A stretch of DNA of 64,000 nt from Phytoseiulus persimilis (Eukaryota; Arthropoda; Arachnida; Mesostigmata; Phytoseiidae). The notes beneath the pieces are model-generated. The model saw only the letters and a list, made by a program, of their open reading frames with translations, was not told where the DNA came from and ran no database searches. Positions 25,040-36,900 of the stretch are shown piece by piece. The translations under genes were made by a program, and so were the position numbers. The DNA lies in contig CM075101.1 in NCBI GenBank assembly GCA_037576195.1, positions 36,518,001 through 36,582,000 of the forward strand, written 5' to 3'. Each line of letters starts with the position of its first letter. The first letter of the stretch is position 1.

Positions 25040-26246
25040 TTACTTCGAAGCACTCGGCATGAATTGTCCCGCTAGAGAAGCCAGGGCGGCAAACTTCGGG
25101 TCGCGGTAGGCGCTTTGTTCTATCATTTTGAAGTAGGTTGAGTCTGTGAATTCGGGAAGATTGTTCAGGATCTTGCCAACCTCCCTGAGCAGATCGCACG
25201 TGCGTTCCAGTTCACTGCGAACATCTTCAGTGAATGCTCCACCGTCGTCGGCTACTTTGACGAATTCGACGATCTCGTCGGCATGACCCCTAAAGCTCCT
25301 GAACAAATCCCTGAAATATATGTTTTGGTAAGAGATCCACTTTTTCCCGAGCATGGTTCACATGAAGCAGAATTGTCACCCCAGATCCGGATATGAGCAC
25401 GTTAATGTAGACAGAAGTAGACCATCAGATCAGTTCTTCCCTACTCACATCGGGTTGACTTTCTCGTCGTAGAGTAATTCGATGGGGTCTCCTCGGACTC
25501 TTTCGATGTAGTCAACAACCTGTTCGATGGTTTGCCAGAATTCATCGAGGTCCATGATATCTTTGGCTTCTCTGAGGGGCTCGTACAAGTTCGCCGACAT
25601 CTCCACGAGTCTTATCTCGAAGAAATGTCGTTTCACCATTTTGATCATGCTGGCCCGTTTGAAGACGTTCACAAAAAACCTAGAAACGCGAAATTAAAAT
25701 CTTGAGAATGGTTCCATCTCCGGATCATACGGTGCCTTTCCTTTTCCGTTCGCATGCGCAGACCGCATTTCGATGTATACGATTCGAAAGGTAGCCGACT
25801 GGGGGTATCGAGAGCCTATCGCGTCACTCTGATCTCATGTTGGAAGATAGTATGACTTAATGTCGATAACAATACTAAGTTTGGGTAAAATATGGGTGAA
25901 GTGATTGTTTGGAATTCACTATAAGTTTCCGACAGAGGCCATGAGCATTTGAACTCCTCGATGAGGAGCGAAGAATTGGGAGCCAAACAACTGATCCTGG
26001 TTTCCATTTTAACATCTCCTATAAGTTCATATCAGACATATCGCACTGAAGCTCGACAAAAATCACTCACCACTCCGGGGTGAACGGGAACTCATCTTCC
26101 AAGCTGTGGAAGTTCGTCATGCAGCTGTTAAATCCCATGAAAGTGAAGCACTTTGCACAACACTCTGACGTTAATAAGGATATCACGACAGCCACGAACA
26201 GAACCTGTAAAACGTGCAGCCATGATGCGATTTCGATCAGTTTCAT
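25040..26246 (-). CDS. Unrecognised secreted protein, 225 residues
   Basis: Three exons, complement(join(25040-25310, 25449-25679, 26071-26246)), join in phase with good donors (GTGAGT in both introns) and give a 225-residue product. The ATG at 26246 opens MKLIEIASWLHVLQVLFVAV, a typical signal peptide, ending near SECCAKC. The mature part has one cysteine cluster near its start (CFTFMGFNSC) and then a long, charged, mostly helical chain without cysteines apart from one in ERTCDLL. Motifs include DEFWQTIEQVVDYIERV and DSTYFKMIEQSAYRDP. I recognise no domain. It is flanked by two long gene-poor stretches. A single-pass membrane protein with the leader uncleaved is the alternative. That it is a real gene is supported by the phase-consistent splicing of three open blocks. 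Confidence 0.65.
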
Positions 26247-29023
26247 ATGAAAATTGGACAAACATGGACTGCTGGGTGATCAACTCACAGTTATTCTCGA
26301 GACTTGCATTGTTGTGTCTTGGAGATGTTCAACCTTCAACGATGGAAAATAAATCCCCTCACTAAAACATCCCGTCCTCACGGAAGAAAACGTAAAACGT
26401 CCAAATGCGTGAGTGCAGAGAAACGAGAGAGATGAATAGTGTCCGAATGAGAGTCACAAACAAAGCTACGATGATCTGGGAGTTTCGGAAGCTCTGGATG
26501 ATGGTCCATGAGGTATGAATGGGGAAGATTCCTACCCCACAACCAAACCCACGAAGTCTCCAGAAACCGTCTCACCTTGGGTCTTGGACGAGCAGCCAAG
26601 TCTCAAATCAAGATGAACTCGCGGGAACGAACTCTGTGTGAATGGTCGCGGAGATGAGTGACAACGGCGTTGACACGGATCTCTATCCCGAGCAACAACA
26701 CCCTCTCTATATGTCTTTCTGTCTCCCTGTCAGCGAGCCTGTGTGGTCTCCTAATGAGCTCACGTAGGTCGGTCGGAGATCACGGATGCAGCTGATGATC
26801 AGAAAATTACTTATCGACCCAGACATTCAGATAATATCCGACATTCAGGGATGCGCCTCGGGGAAAACTCCGCTGACGTCTTCTGTCTACAAAGCGTCGA
26901 TGTTCACAAATAATGTACGAAAAGCCAAAGCGAGTGAGCAACTTCTGTGACGATTGATTCCTGACTTGAGGTGTTTGTTCGACGTCGGCCGAGAAATATC
27001 CCCGTAAAACAACGAGCAGCGAGAATCAACCGGCGCTTTAACGCTCGTGCCAGCTGATGGAGCTAGACTTCGATTTCCGGGCTTCTCTCAATCGAAATCG
27101 TGTCCATTACAACCTCCATGCGACGCTTGGCTATCGCCCGATCCACAAGTGAGTGACAGGAATCACGAAGGCCCCGACAGAAGTCTTGAAGATCTTTGAA
27201 TCGTTGCATCCTTGCATTAGCTTTTCTTGATTGATTGAAGGATACACTGCTATGTTTCCAACTCGATACCCAGATGGTTTTCCGGTAGTGGTCTAAAATG
27301 AGTGTCCCTGCCAAATGAGTATGAATGGGATAATGAGCGCTGATGGTAAGCGCCTTAGCAGTTGGGGAACTACACTGGGGCCGATTCGAGAAATAACGTT
27401 GGATCCGATTTCAAGCGAAGAGCCTATCCGCTGGAGTATAGTCGGTAGGGAATCGGATTATCCTGGAATTGTTTCGGCAAAATTGGTCTCTGGACGAAAT
27501 CTTAGGAGGCAGGAGGCCCGGGTGGAGCTCTTAAACTCCGAGATTCCGATCGCTCGGGTTTTTCGGTAATATATCGGCAGTAGCTCTCGAGCGCATCGTC
27601 TGGGAGAATCTGTAACATCTGGGAGGGCTAACATTAGGAAACCAATTCCGCGGGTTTCAATGTGTGATCCGGAAATGATTGGCTTCCATAACGAGAATTT
27701 GCGCGACCATCGAGCCATCTGGGGAGCTACTACGCCCGCCCTCGAAGCTCAGCGCTACCTGAAGGGCTGCTCTCGTTTTCGATCTTTTACTCCATGGATC
27801 TCCAACAATAATCTCAGGGGACCGATTGGAGAACCCATTCCCGAGGGCGAAGGGAAATTCAGGCGATTCACGAGTAGATGACCCATTGGATAGTCCTGGG
27901 GATTCGAGTTACGAAGATGACTCCGTGCCCACAGGGCTGTCAGTGCGTGTGCGATGAGGTCAACGATGGCTGTCGTCTCATGGACCCCGTTCTCAGCCGT
28001 GAGCCGGACAGGAATCCTGAAGACGTTGGAGCGTGAGCCTGATCAACTTCCTAACATCCGTTTCTGAGACGAGCGAAGAGGTTGCCGGGGAGAAAACAGC
28101 CACAATCGACTTGGTCATCTCGCCTCAATTCACGGAGCGTCGCGATCTGCTCCAGAGCGGTTGATGGGACCCGAATTCCCGTATCCCGAGGAAGATCAGC
28201 GCAATCGAGGGTACGGTACATGAGGTTAGAGAGGAGAGGATACGAGAGCGAGACCGCGCCGCGCACGTGTTTCATGACGTCAAGGCGCACCTGGGAGCGT
28301 TTGTGTTGCAGCGTTGAAGGTGCGACGTCATCATCATCTGGCCTGTGTCAAGTTCACGAGGAATCCTAGCCTGACGATTGATCGGGTTATGATCAGATGC
28401 GATGATGCGCCCCCATACGTGAAGATTCCCCCAATGCACGATCCTCTGCTCTTACCAGGGTCGAGCGTTCAGATGTCTTTATTTTGTCTCGGCCGGAGCG
28501 TGACGACGACTTTGGGTTCGAATCCTTGGAATATTCCTTTGAAAACAGTTGCGATGCGAGCCTCCATGACTGGCGGGGCTCCTCGTGCTCTGGATGAGCG
28601 GGAACGAGATGCTCTTCTTTTTCTCTCTAGGGTATCCCTCGGAAGGTATGATCTGAGTTCCTCTATAGTTTCAGAGAGCACGCCCGGGGCCGGCTTCCAC
28701 GGACTCGACTGTAACGCACCATATCGTCAAGGGCCCCCTTCGAATTGGAGTGTCAAGAAGCTCATGTTTCACGACAGCAAGGAGAATCTGGGTCTTTGAA
28801 TTGCCCGCCTCGATGGTCGATGTACAGTGCGGAGGAGACCCCGAACAGAGACCAGTCCGGCTCACGCGAAAGTATCACTAGAGCCGTTCGAGTGAAACTG
28901 ATTCGAGATGTCTTCGACGACACCAATTTGTGCATTACATTTAGTCAGAAATGGCGGTGAGTGGGTGAACATTCATGCGGTCCCCAGTCGCTGGTGTGGA
29001 GTTCTCACGGAGTAGGGTTTTCC
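26247..29023. other. Gene-poor stretch, about 2.8 kb
   Basis: No family recognised. Short minus-strand open frames at 27063-27314, 28051-28290 and 28469-28681 have decent composition but no clear start, splice frame or homology, so I do not call a gene. Confidence 0.4.
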
Positions 29024-30260
29024 ATGAGGCGAACCATCAGATGCTCTGCGCGAACTTTTGTTTTGAAATGCCTTTGTGTCACCGGAATCCATGAGCTCCG
29101 CGATGTTTGGACTTTACGAGCATCATCTACCCCTAGGACGAGATGGATTTGCTGGAATCTCGCATCAATTGGTCACTCCGCAAGCGGAATTACGAACACC
29201 TCTGTTCTTTCCAGCTCAACGTAACGTTCAAGTGTCTCAGGTCCGATTCCGCAGAATCCAATCTCGGAATCCCCCCGAACCTCACTTCGATCGTAAAGCC
29301 ATGCTGGAAGCCTGCCAGCCGATATTGCGTAGAGAGACGCGCATCTGCGATGTTATAAATTATGTTCCTCGAGTACATGAGGTACGTATCAGCTCTCTCA
29401 CGACGTCTCGACGTTGAATCTTTCTGAATCTGTTTTTCGGATTCCCTCAGCCTCATCCGTGGAATGTGCTCAAAGCAAGCAAACTGCGTCAGGAGCTGGA
29501 AGAAGCGAAAATGATTCTGTTCTTCCACAAAAACCCCATTTCGGAAGAAAAAGACATCTTAGTGAGGAATAAATTCTTCAAGAAAGACGTCTTCATCAAG
29601 ATGTACAGCAACACGGTAGGAATGACGAATCTGGAAAGGAAATGCAGGCGAAACATTCCACCCGCCAAGTTTTGAGATGCATCTCTGCAGAGTGCGATTT
29701 TCAGAATCCTGTCCACCCCACTAACCGAATCGTGCTTCCAGGTGGTCTCGTTAGCAACCAAAGGTGGTTTTTTGGCGAACGCCACGCCGTTCATGCAATC
29801 ATATAACTCACTCGCCGTCTCACCCCATCAAGACATAAAGCTTTGTCTGCGTCTCCTCAAGAAATCTCCTCAGTACATTTTGCTGGGTCAGTCCGCAACA
29901 TGCCGATTTTCGAATTATAGAACCATTTCGATTCTTCAAGGGAATACAGATCTAAGTCGGAGAGCTCTGCGATTTTTTTCAGCTGGAGTGATGGATCGAA
30001 CATTTTTGAGCCGCCAGCAACTAGAATGGCTTGCAACAGTGCCTTCGATCCAGTCGCTCCACTCGGTTACTGCAGGGCTCTTATCGACGCATCAGCAAAG
30101 ACTTTACGGCAACCTCAATCAGCACCAACAGCGATTGACAATGTTGCTGTCGCAGCACTCGAAAGGAGCTCCATGTCCCTCCTCAGCTGTGACATCGGGC
30201 GGGAGCCCATCGACAGCCGGAGCTATGGACGGGGTGGAGGGTCGAGGTGCCAGAGAGTAA
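29024..30260 (+). CDS. MRPL10: Mitochondrial ribosomal protein L10 (uL10m)
   Basis: Five exons, 29024-29075, 29215-29381, 29451-29615, 29742-29886 and 29983-30260, give 268 residues (human 261). The chosen first exon encodes MRRTIRCSARTFVLKCL, a basic, hydroxylated leader like a mitochondrial targeting peptide; it is the least certain exon, and an unspliced start at 29091 is possible. RRIQSRNPPEPHFDRKAML begins the mature protein. KLRQELEEAKMILFFHKNP, ILVRNKFFKKD and KKSPQYILL fit the L10 fold, and GVMDRTFLSRQQLEWL is a close match to the family's GGCIDDTILSRQ block. The protein forms the base of the L7/L12 stalk in the mitochondrial large subunit. AATAAA begins only four bases after the stop codon. 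The gene runs tail to tail with GrpE. Confidence 0.88.
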
Positions 30261-30264
30261 CCTC

Positions 30265-30270
30265 AATAAA
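30265..30270 (+). promoter_or_regulatory. Poly(A) signal of mitochondrial L10
   Basis: AATAAA starts four bases past the TAA stop, which predicts a 3' UTR of only about 20 to 35 bases. Confidence 0.65.
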
Positions 30271-30644
30271 ATATATTGTAGTTTTCACCCCGGTTGTGTG
30301 ATTTCTGTTCGATGTCGTCATCCTCCGTGAGCACCACCTGATATCTCAATCTCATGTGGACTGAATAGTACGAGCGAGAAATATCTCAGAATCGCGGAGT
30401 GAAAACCAAGAGAATTGGGAAAAGATAATTTATTCCGTTGCCTTGGATTCAATATCTTCAGTTTGAGGTGGAGCATGCTTCGAAGCCTATACAGAGGCAA
30501 CCTCTGCCAGTATCAGTATAACAGGGGTCCCATCCTCGAGCGAATTCCTAGGGAAACGTTGCCGCGTGATGGCATAAATGAGAGTAGCCTGCTTTCCAAT
30601 AAATGTGTTCCAAATTTCTAGTAATAACTAGTAGACTATGGAAT

Positions 30645-31831
30645 TCAATGCTTGACAACTCCTACGAGCGCGGGTCGTATGACGCGATCCTTGAGTTTGT
30701 AACCCAGTTTGCTCACAACGGCAATCGTGTTGATCTCCTTCGACTTGTCTTCGGCCATGAAGACAGCTTCGTGCTCATTTGGGTCGAATTTTTCACCGAG
30801 TGGATTGATTTGTGTGAGACCGTGCCTGGAAAGGAATCCGAATTTCAGGATCGTTGCGAACGTTACGGAACGATGGGGTGGGCCCTCCGGAAGAGCTCAT
30901 CATCCCGGAGATCCATGTGGCAAGTTGCAAACGCTACACACATACCTGCGGAACACGCTCTGTAGTTGCGATTCTGTCAGTTTCAGTCCTTCAAAAAGAT
31001 TCTTCAGATGCGAGTTCCCGCTGAGCTCATCCTGGGGCACGGCGCCGCAAGCTGTTTGGAGCACATCAGCGACCTCGAGCAGGTCTTTCCCGAACTTTTG
31101 AATGCCGAAAACCTTAGCATCCTCAATTTGTCTCGTCAGACGCGTTCTCATATTTTCCGAATCCGCTAGTGCCCGCTTATACTTGTCATCGAGTTCTTTG
31201 ACGTTCTCGAGCAACGAGTCTCTTTCCTCTTTGAGCTTGGCATGGTCTTCCGCTGAAATCGGCTGTTGCTCTCCCACGTCGGGGGACGGAGTTGAGTTCG
31301 TCGAGAAAAAACGTCTGGATGGAGGGGAAGATATGAGACAATCACGCGAAAATGAGCGAACCGGCAAAAAACATCTTCCGACAACGAGCCTGGATAATCA
31401 GAGATGTATATCTGATGGAAACACTATTCGGCACATTAGAAAAATTGTCGGTTGCCTGAGAGTGCTTAGGAGTGACCGGCGTGCTTGCGCAAGCACAAGT
31501 TTGCTGACGAAACTAGATAAAGAGAAAGCATGAAGGTCCCGGATTTGCCAGGGGGTAAGAGTACTGATATTCATCGAGATATCGGTGTTCCAGGAACGAA
31601 CGTTGGTTTTGAAGAGAGGAAATTCAGAGGTCAACGACAAAGACCGCGCATGGAGCGCGAGCACCCCCTCCTAGCTTGGATTGCTCTCAAATTCAGGACG
31701 CGCGTCTTGTAGGAGGGAGGACTGCCGGGGACTCACCCGAAGACCGCCGAGGAGTGACGACTACACTGCGATGGAAACCGGCTTGGGAATCGGCTTAAGT
31801 GATAGAACACGCTCATCGCGGTTGACGCCAT
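30645..31831 (-). CDS. GRPEL1: GrpE homologue, mitochondrial Hsp70 nucleotide exchange factor
   Basis: Three exons, complement(join(30645-30825, 30946-31314, 31737-31831)), give 214 residues (human GRPEL1 217). Exon 1, from the ATG at 31831, encodes MASTAMSVFYHLSRFPSRF, an Arg and Ser rich mitochondrial presequence; its GTGAGT donor joins exon 2 in phase 2 at RFFSTN. A long coiled coil follows (EERDSLLENVKELDDKYKRA, NMRTRL), then the four-helix part (GKDLLEVADVLQTA) and the beta domain: GLTQINPLGEKFDPNEHEAV and TIAVVSKLGYKLKDRVIRPA, ending VGVVKH. GrpE releases ADP from mitochondrial Hsp70 during protein import and folding. A minus-strand AATAAA lies at 30434-30429. Its tail faces the mitochondrial L10 gene. 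Confidence 0.94.
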
Positions 31832-32386
31832 GTCTTAGCACCTCGCACTCCGTTCTATGAACATAAAGATCCCAAACAAGCGCTGAATCGTGAGCTTCTC
31901 AAAGTCGACACGTATGCGAGACACAGACCGAACAGTTTCTGGACAATTTCTGATCGGAACGGATTTTCCGTATCCAGAAGTGCAGCATATTCCCTTGCAT
32001 GGTTATGAGACTGCGGGAGTTAGGAAATTTTTGAGGTTGTCATAATTCGAAACACAATGCCTTCTGTGTTTTGACGAGGTGTTTTATCTCACCCGCTCCC
32101 GTATCATCGCACTGCTGATTATAATACTCTAAAAACTCATGGAGTGGATTGTGAACTCAGCAAAGTACGGACGGCTCGGTGGTTTACTTTACCGGTGAGG
32201 ATCGAAAGGCAGATGCTCGGAATTCTAGTTTTCCGTGGAGAGCTGTCAGTTGTCAATGGAATGCAACTCGAGTGTGTCTCGAACGTGAGCATATGAAGAT
32301 AACAACTGTCGCACCGGAGAAACCCAACTACATAAAAGACCTCTAGGGATAATGAAAGCGTCGCATTCTGTTGTAGGTTCTTCATC
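31832..32386. other. Bidirectional promoter region between GrpE and LACTB2
   Basis: The two genes diverge from this 555-base stretch, which is AT-richer than its neighbours. No gene or repeat was seen in it. Confidence 0.5.
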
Positions 32387-33637
32387 ATGAAAACTCATCT
32401 GCCTCCCCGAGAACAGCTGACCCCAAGGGTTTATCGAGTTCTGGGTAAGTGCCACAACCCAAATCGATGCCGGACCACTTTTGTGCCTGGGAACCGACCG
32501 CGGCGGAATGACTAACTGTATGGGAGTCTTCCTAGGATGCAACCCTGGCATAATGACTCTACAAGGCACAAATACCTATCTCATCGGAACCGGGCATAGT
32601 CGATTGTTAGTCGATACTGGAGCCGCCGATCATCCGGCGTACGTGGATTCGCTTAGAACAGCTCTCAAGGAACTTGACGTGAAGGTCGAAAAGGTGGTAA
32701 TCACGCACTGGCACCACGACCACGTCGGCGGCGTACTAGACCTCATGCGTGAGGGGGTAGTGGATGTCTCAACACCAATCGTCAAAATTCCTTTCAGCGA
32801 AAAAGATGATGCAACCGGTGAGTACGCCAGAGCATAGCTGCCATCACCGATGACGGTTTGGGCTTGGAGGTGAAAACATGCGCGAATATTCACAGTTTCT
32901 CGAGTGCTGAGATCCTTTTCCGATCTTCGAATCCTGGTTCAGGTCTCAAGTTCTTGCCGCTTCAAGATGGTCAGGAGATCCGGGTGGAAGGGGCGACCCT
33001 GGTGGTTCTTGCAACTCCGGGTCACACCAAAGACCACGCATGTCTCGTTCTGAAAGAGGAGCGTGCGATTTTCTCCGGTGATTGTATTCTTGGCGAAGGC
33101 TCCTCGGTCTTTGAGGATTTCGTGCCGTACATGAAATCCCTACACATCATTGAGAGACACGCTCCGGAGATAATTTACCCGGGACACGGACCTGTGATCC
33201 CGAAAGCTCTGAACAAAGTTAAAGCGTACATCGCTCATAGGTGAGGCCTTTCGAGTGATAAAAACTCACTGAATAGCACCCTCAAGCTCCATTTGTCGTA
33301 ATCGAGTTTATTTTCTCGCCCTGGTGCAGTGACAAAACTCATTCTCCTGTTTCGCAGGTTATACCGAGAAGAACGAATCCTCGAATGTCTTTCGGAGAGC
33401 AACGGAGGTTATCTGACAGCCTTGGAAATCGTGGATAAAGTATACGGCGGAGAAATTCCAAAGTTCAAATATCCAGCTGCTCGCATCAACGTCGAGCACC
33501 ATCTATCAAAGCTGATCGTGGATGAGAAAGTGCATAAAAGAGATCGACAGGAAGGTCTAGTCTCAGTGGTTGAAGAATTCGGGTTGAAATCATCGCCACC
33601 TCATCGGAACCCATCAAGCTCGGGAGTCGGGAGCTAG
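32387..33637 (+). CDS. LACTB2: LACTB2-like metallo-beta-lactamase-fold endoribonuclease
   Basis: Four exons, 32387-32444, 32536-32817, 32943-33240 and 33358-33637, give 305 residues (human 288). [19 protein letters not shown] opens the fold; [10 protein letters not shown] is the HxHxDH zinc motif; [13 protein letters not shown] and [10 protein letters not shown] supply the other metal ligands; and [10 protein letters not shown] completes the site. All ligand residues are present, so it should be active. The C-terminal winged-helix part runs from about 215 ([12 protein letters not shown]). LACTB2 is a mitochondrial single-strand-specific RNase. The intron 32818-32942 is of interest: its interior from 32838 on is open in the same frame as exon 3, but using that AG would need a 20-base intron, so I prefer the 125-base one. 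AATAAA at 33698-33703. Confidence 0.95.
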
Positions 33638-33935
33638 CGAGAATCTAATGAGCAAGCATCTGTTTGCAGTTTACGTTTTCCAATGTGATACCCTTGTAAT
33701 AAAAGAACATCCCCCTTTCGGACCAACAGTGATTGTGATAGATTTTATTTGCAATGTTTTCCTCCGATGTCTGCGCCGGTCGTCCAGTTAAATTCAACGT
33801 CCGGCGGCAGTGTTCGCCGTCACGGCTTCAACATTCCATGAGACAGGAATTCACCTCTGGATATATTTACAGACCACGATAGCCAGTCCACATTTTTACA
33901 GGTAACTTACAAGGTGCGGATGGTGCTTGATATTC

Positions 33936-36900
33936 CTAGAACCATAAACCATCCTCTTCATCATCGTCGTCATTCCTACTTTCAGGTTCTTCTTGAGCAT
34001 CCTGTTGTTCCTCTTGGTCTTCGTCACTCTCAGAGATCACCAGATCATTGTGGATAGCCTCTCCGTTATCGGAGTCCATGGCTTCATCGTTCTGATTTTC
34101 TTGAAGCCAGGGTTGATTGGATTCATCTGCAAAAAATGATTCGGGGTTCAGGTCAGCCCAACCGGTCCGAGCAGCCGAAGACTTGACGTGCGCTCGAAGA
34201 TCTTCCTCTCCATATGGACATTCCCATCCTCCGAAAGAACCGATCAATAAACTCACCGTTCGCATCGTCGATTAGTTGAGATCCATCCTGATCGTCGACA
34301 TCCATCAGTTCTCTATCTTCTTGGATTTCCTCGGTTCTTGCATTTTGGAACTGGAAGTTACCCTGAAGCAGGAACGCGGTCGGATCGTAGTTCTCATCAA
34401 TCATCTCTTCATCCTCTTGATTTGAATTCTGTTGGAATCCACTTCTGGTTAAGAGAACGCCTCGGTTCTCATCATCAGAATAATGTGATCCGTTGTCATC
34501 TTGCTCGGATTGCTCTGGCGAATTGTCGGGACTGATCTGGAGATCGGCTCCTAGAACTTGATCCTCGTCGTCTTGTCCAACGTCTTCGACGTCGACCATC
34601 TCTTCCTCCCCTGGAATTCCGTTTCGGAGAGCGGTTGAGAATTTGAGAGCAAAATCAACATGAATTATCAGCCATACAACTCTTTTGATTGGTTTTGTAC
34701 GCTGTGCGCCGTTATCTCATCTCTGATGTTCCGGAAAGAACATTCTGCCGCCAGACACTTGACTCGATCATTAGATCCGTCTGCTAACTCACCTTTAACC
34801 CCATCTCCATGACCGGAGGCGACAAGCGAGTCGGTTTCCGCTTCTTCAAGTGCAATGTTAATCGCGTTCTCAAGATTCGTGATGTGATCGTCTTGTGCGT
34901 TGAGCAGCTCGAGTGTTGTGTCGTAGATTTCTTTGCCCTTTATACTGAAGGCTGAGTCTTCTCCGTTGAATTGCACACTATTCGCATACATTAGCTCAAT
35001 GTCGGCTATGAATTCGCGTCTGGAGTGATACTTGTGAGACTTGATGTTACTCATCACCGTGTCGAGGTCCATCGGTTCTTTGATAACCTCGTAGTAGGCT
35101 TTCACGAACTTCTTGTTGACAGGCTTGTGGAACGGCCACGATTCGGGAATAGCTTTCAGACTAACAACAATATTCTCGAAAATATAACTCAGGGCAACTT
35201 GGTCATCGTCGTCAAGTAGCGGGTTGATCGCTTTCTCCAGTCGCATCAATGTAACCTCCTGCGGAAAGAAGTGCATTCAGTGAGTGATCGTCAGAGAGCT
35301 CAGTGAGCTCTGATGGGTACGGAAGAGCAGTGGAAGAGGAACAAACCTTTTCAGCGAACTTCTTGACGCACAGCTCGAGCATCCTACCGGCTGACTGCGT
35401 TAAGGGATGCTGGAGACCGTTGTAGAGTTTACTGTTCTCCACAATTTGGTTCACATCAACGAGGAATTCCTCCCGGGATTGATACGCGTGCTCGTGGACC
35501 TTTTCTCGCATCTTTTGTAAGTCCATCGGTCGCGTCACAATCGTATGATAATCGGGCACAGCTTTCGGATTCACCGGATGCGTGAACGGCTGGGCGTCAG
35601 GCATGTCACGCATGTCGTTCAGAATGTCTGCAAAAAACAATCTCATTAAGAATCCCACGCGTGCTGTTCAGCGGGGAGCGAAGCCAACCACTTCTTCAAC
35701 AACGAACTCACGTTCTAAGAGAGACGACAATGTGACGAGCGGATCTGTGCGTCGTCTGTTTGCGGACTGAGCCGGTTTTCGAAGATAATCACACTGCGTG
35801 GTTGAACCAACTCTGGAGCGACGTTTCTTCATATTCGGCAACTTGAGGACGAGACTCTTCCGACGGAGTTCATCTGCATGTTGTATCAAAGATTTCGACA
35901 GGACAACGCGAGTTTCGTCGACCTTGACGAGGTTGTCCTCCGGGAGCAAACTAGCGTTTTGGTCTTCTTCCTCTTCGATCTCGGGCTCTTCCTCTTCTCG
36001 TGCATCCTGGGGACTTCCATCTTCGGCGAGCGGATCCTGGTATTTTGGACACGCCTTGTTCGTCCGCATATGCCCGACCATGCCACAAGCTCCACACTTC
36101 AGTTTGAGTTGGGGGGCATCCTTCTTGAACCGTTTCCGAGATGGGGTCAAAGGAGCATTAGGACCGAGCTTCTCACGTTCTTGGTTACGCTTCAAGCGAC
36201 GCAGCTGCTCCTGAATCCTGCGACGTTCCTTCCGCATCTCTTCCTTCTGGTTCTCATCAAGTGACATTGCGAACTGTTTGATGAAGTCTTTATCTTTCGT
36301 TTCCCGGATCCTGACGTAAGTATCAATGATGGCTTGTTTACGGACAGTTTCGATCCGAACGAACTCTTTTCCTTTGTTGTTCTTGAAGGTTCGGTAGATT
36401 TTCAGAATCTTCGGGGCGGTATCTTTTTCGTCTTCTTTCTTGTCTTTCCCGAGCTTGCCCTTCTTGTCGTCTTCTCCCAGAATGAGTTTCTGTAGCTCTC
36501 GCCTTTCGGCCTCCTCTTTCTCGTGACTCAGTTGACTGGAAGTCTTCTTGTTCGATAGCATCTTCTCAATATTCTTTCCCATCTCCTCGATATCTTCTTC
36601 GCTCTCTTCCTCGCCCACACTACTCTCTTCGTCGGACGACAGGACTTCGTGCGATGAAAGAACCCTGTTCTGCAGCTCGAAAAGGCGTTGGCATTCCTCC
36701 TTGTATCTGTAAACAATGGATGCCTGTGTTCCATCACTCCAACAAACATCTCTATCACAGTTCCCAGTTCGACCCACTTCGAATTGGCCTCTGCAGCGTT
36801 CTGGCGAACAGTCGGCGAACGCTAGCAAGACTTCTCAACTGACCTTTCTTGATGCTCGGCGATGGAAAATCGGTTCCCCCGAGCGAACTTGCTCATCCCG

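Noticed and set aside
28505..28530. B-box-like GGGTTCGAATCC
   Set aside because: No A box or acceptor stem at the right spacing; the context is ordinary sequence.
28051..28700. Possible small two-exon minus-strand gene
   Set aside because: Two frames are open over the same stretch, the splice partners do not keep a single convincing frame, and no homology is visible.
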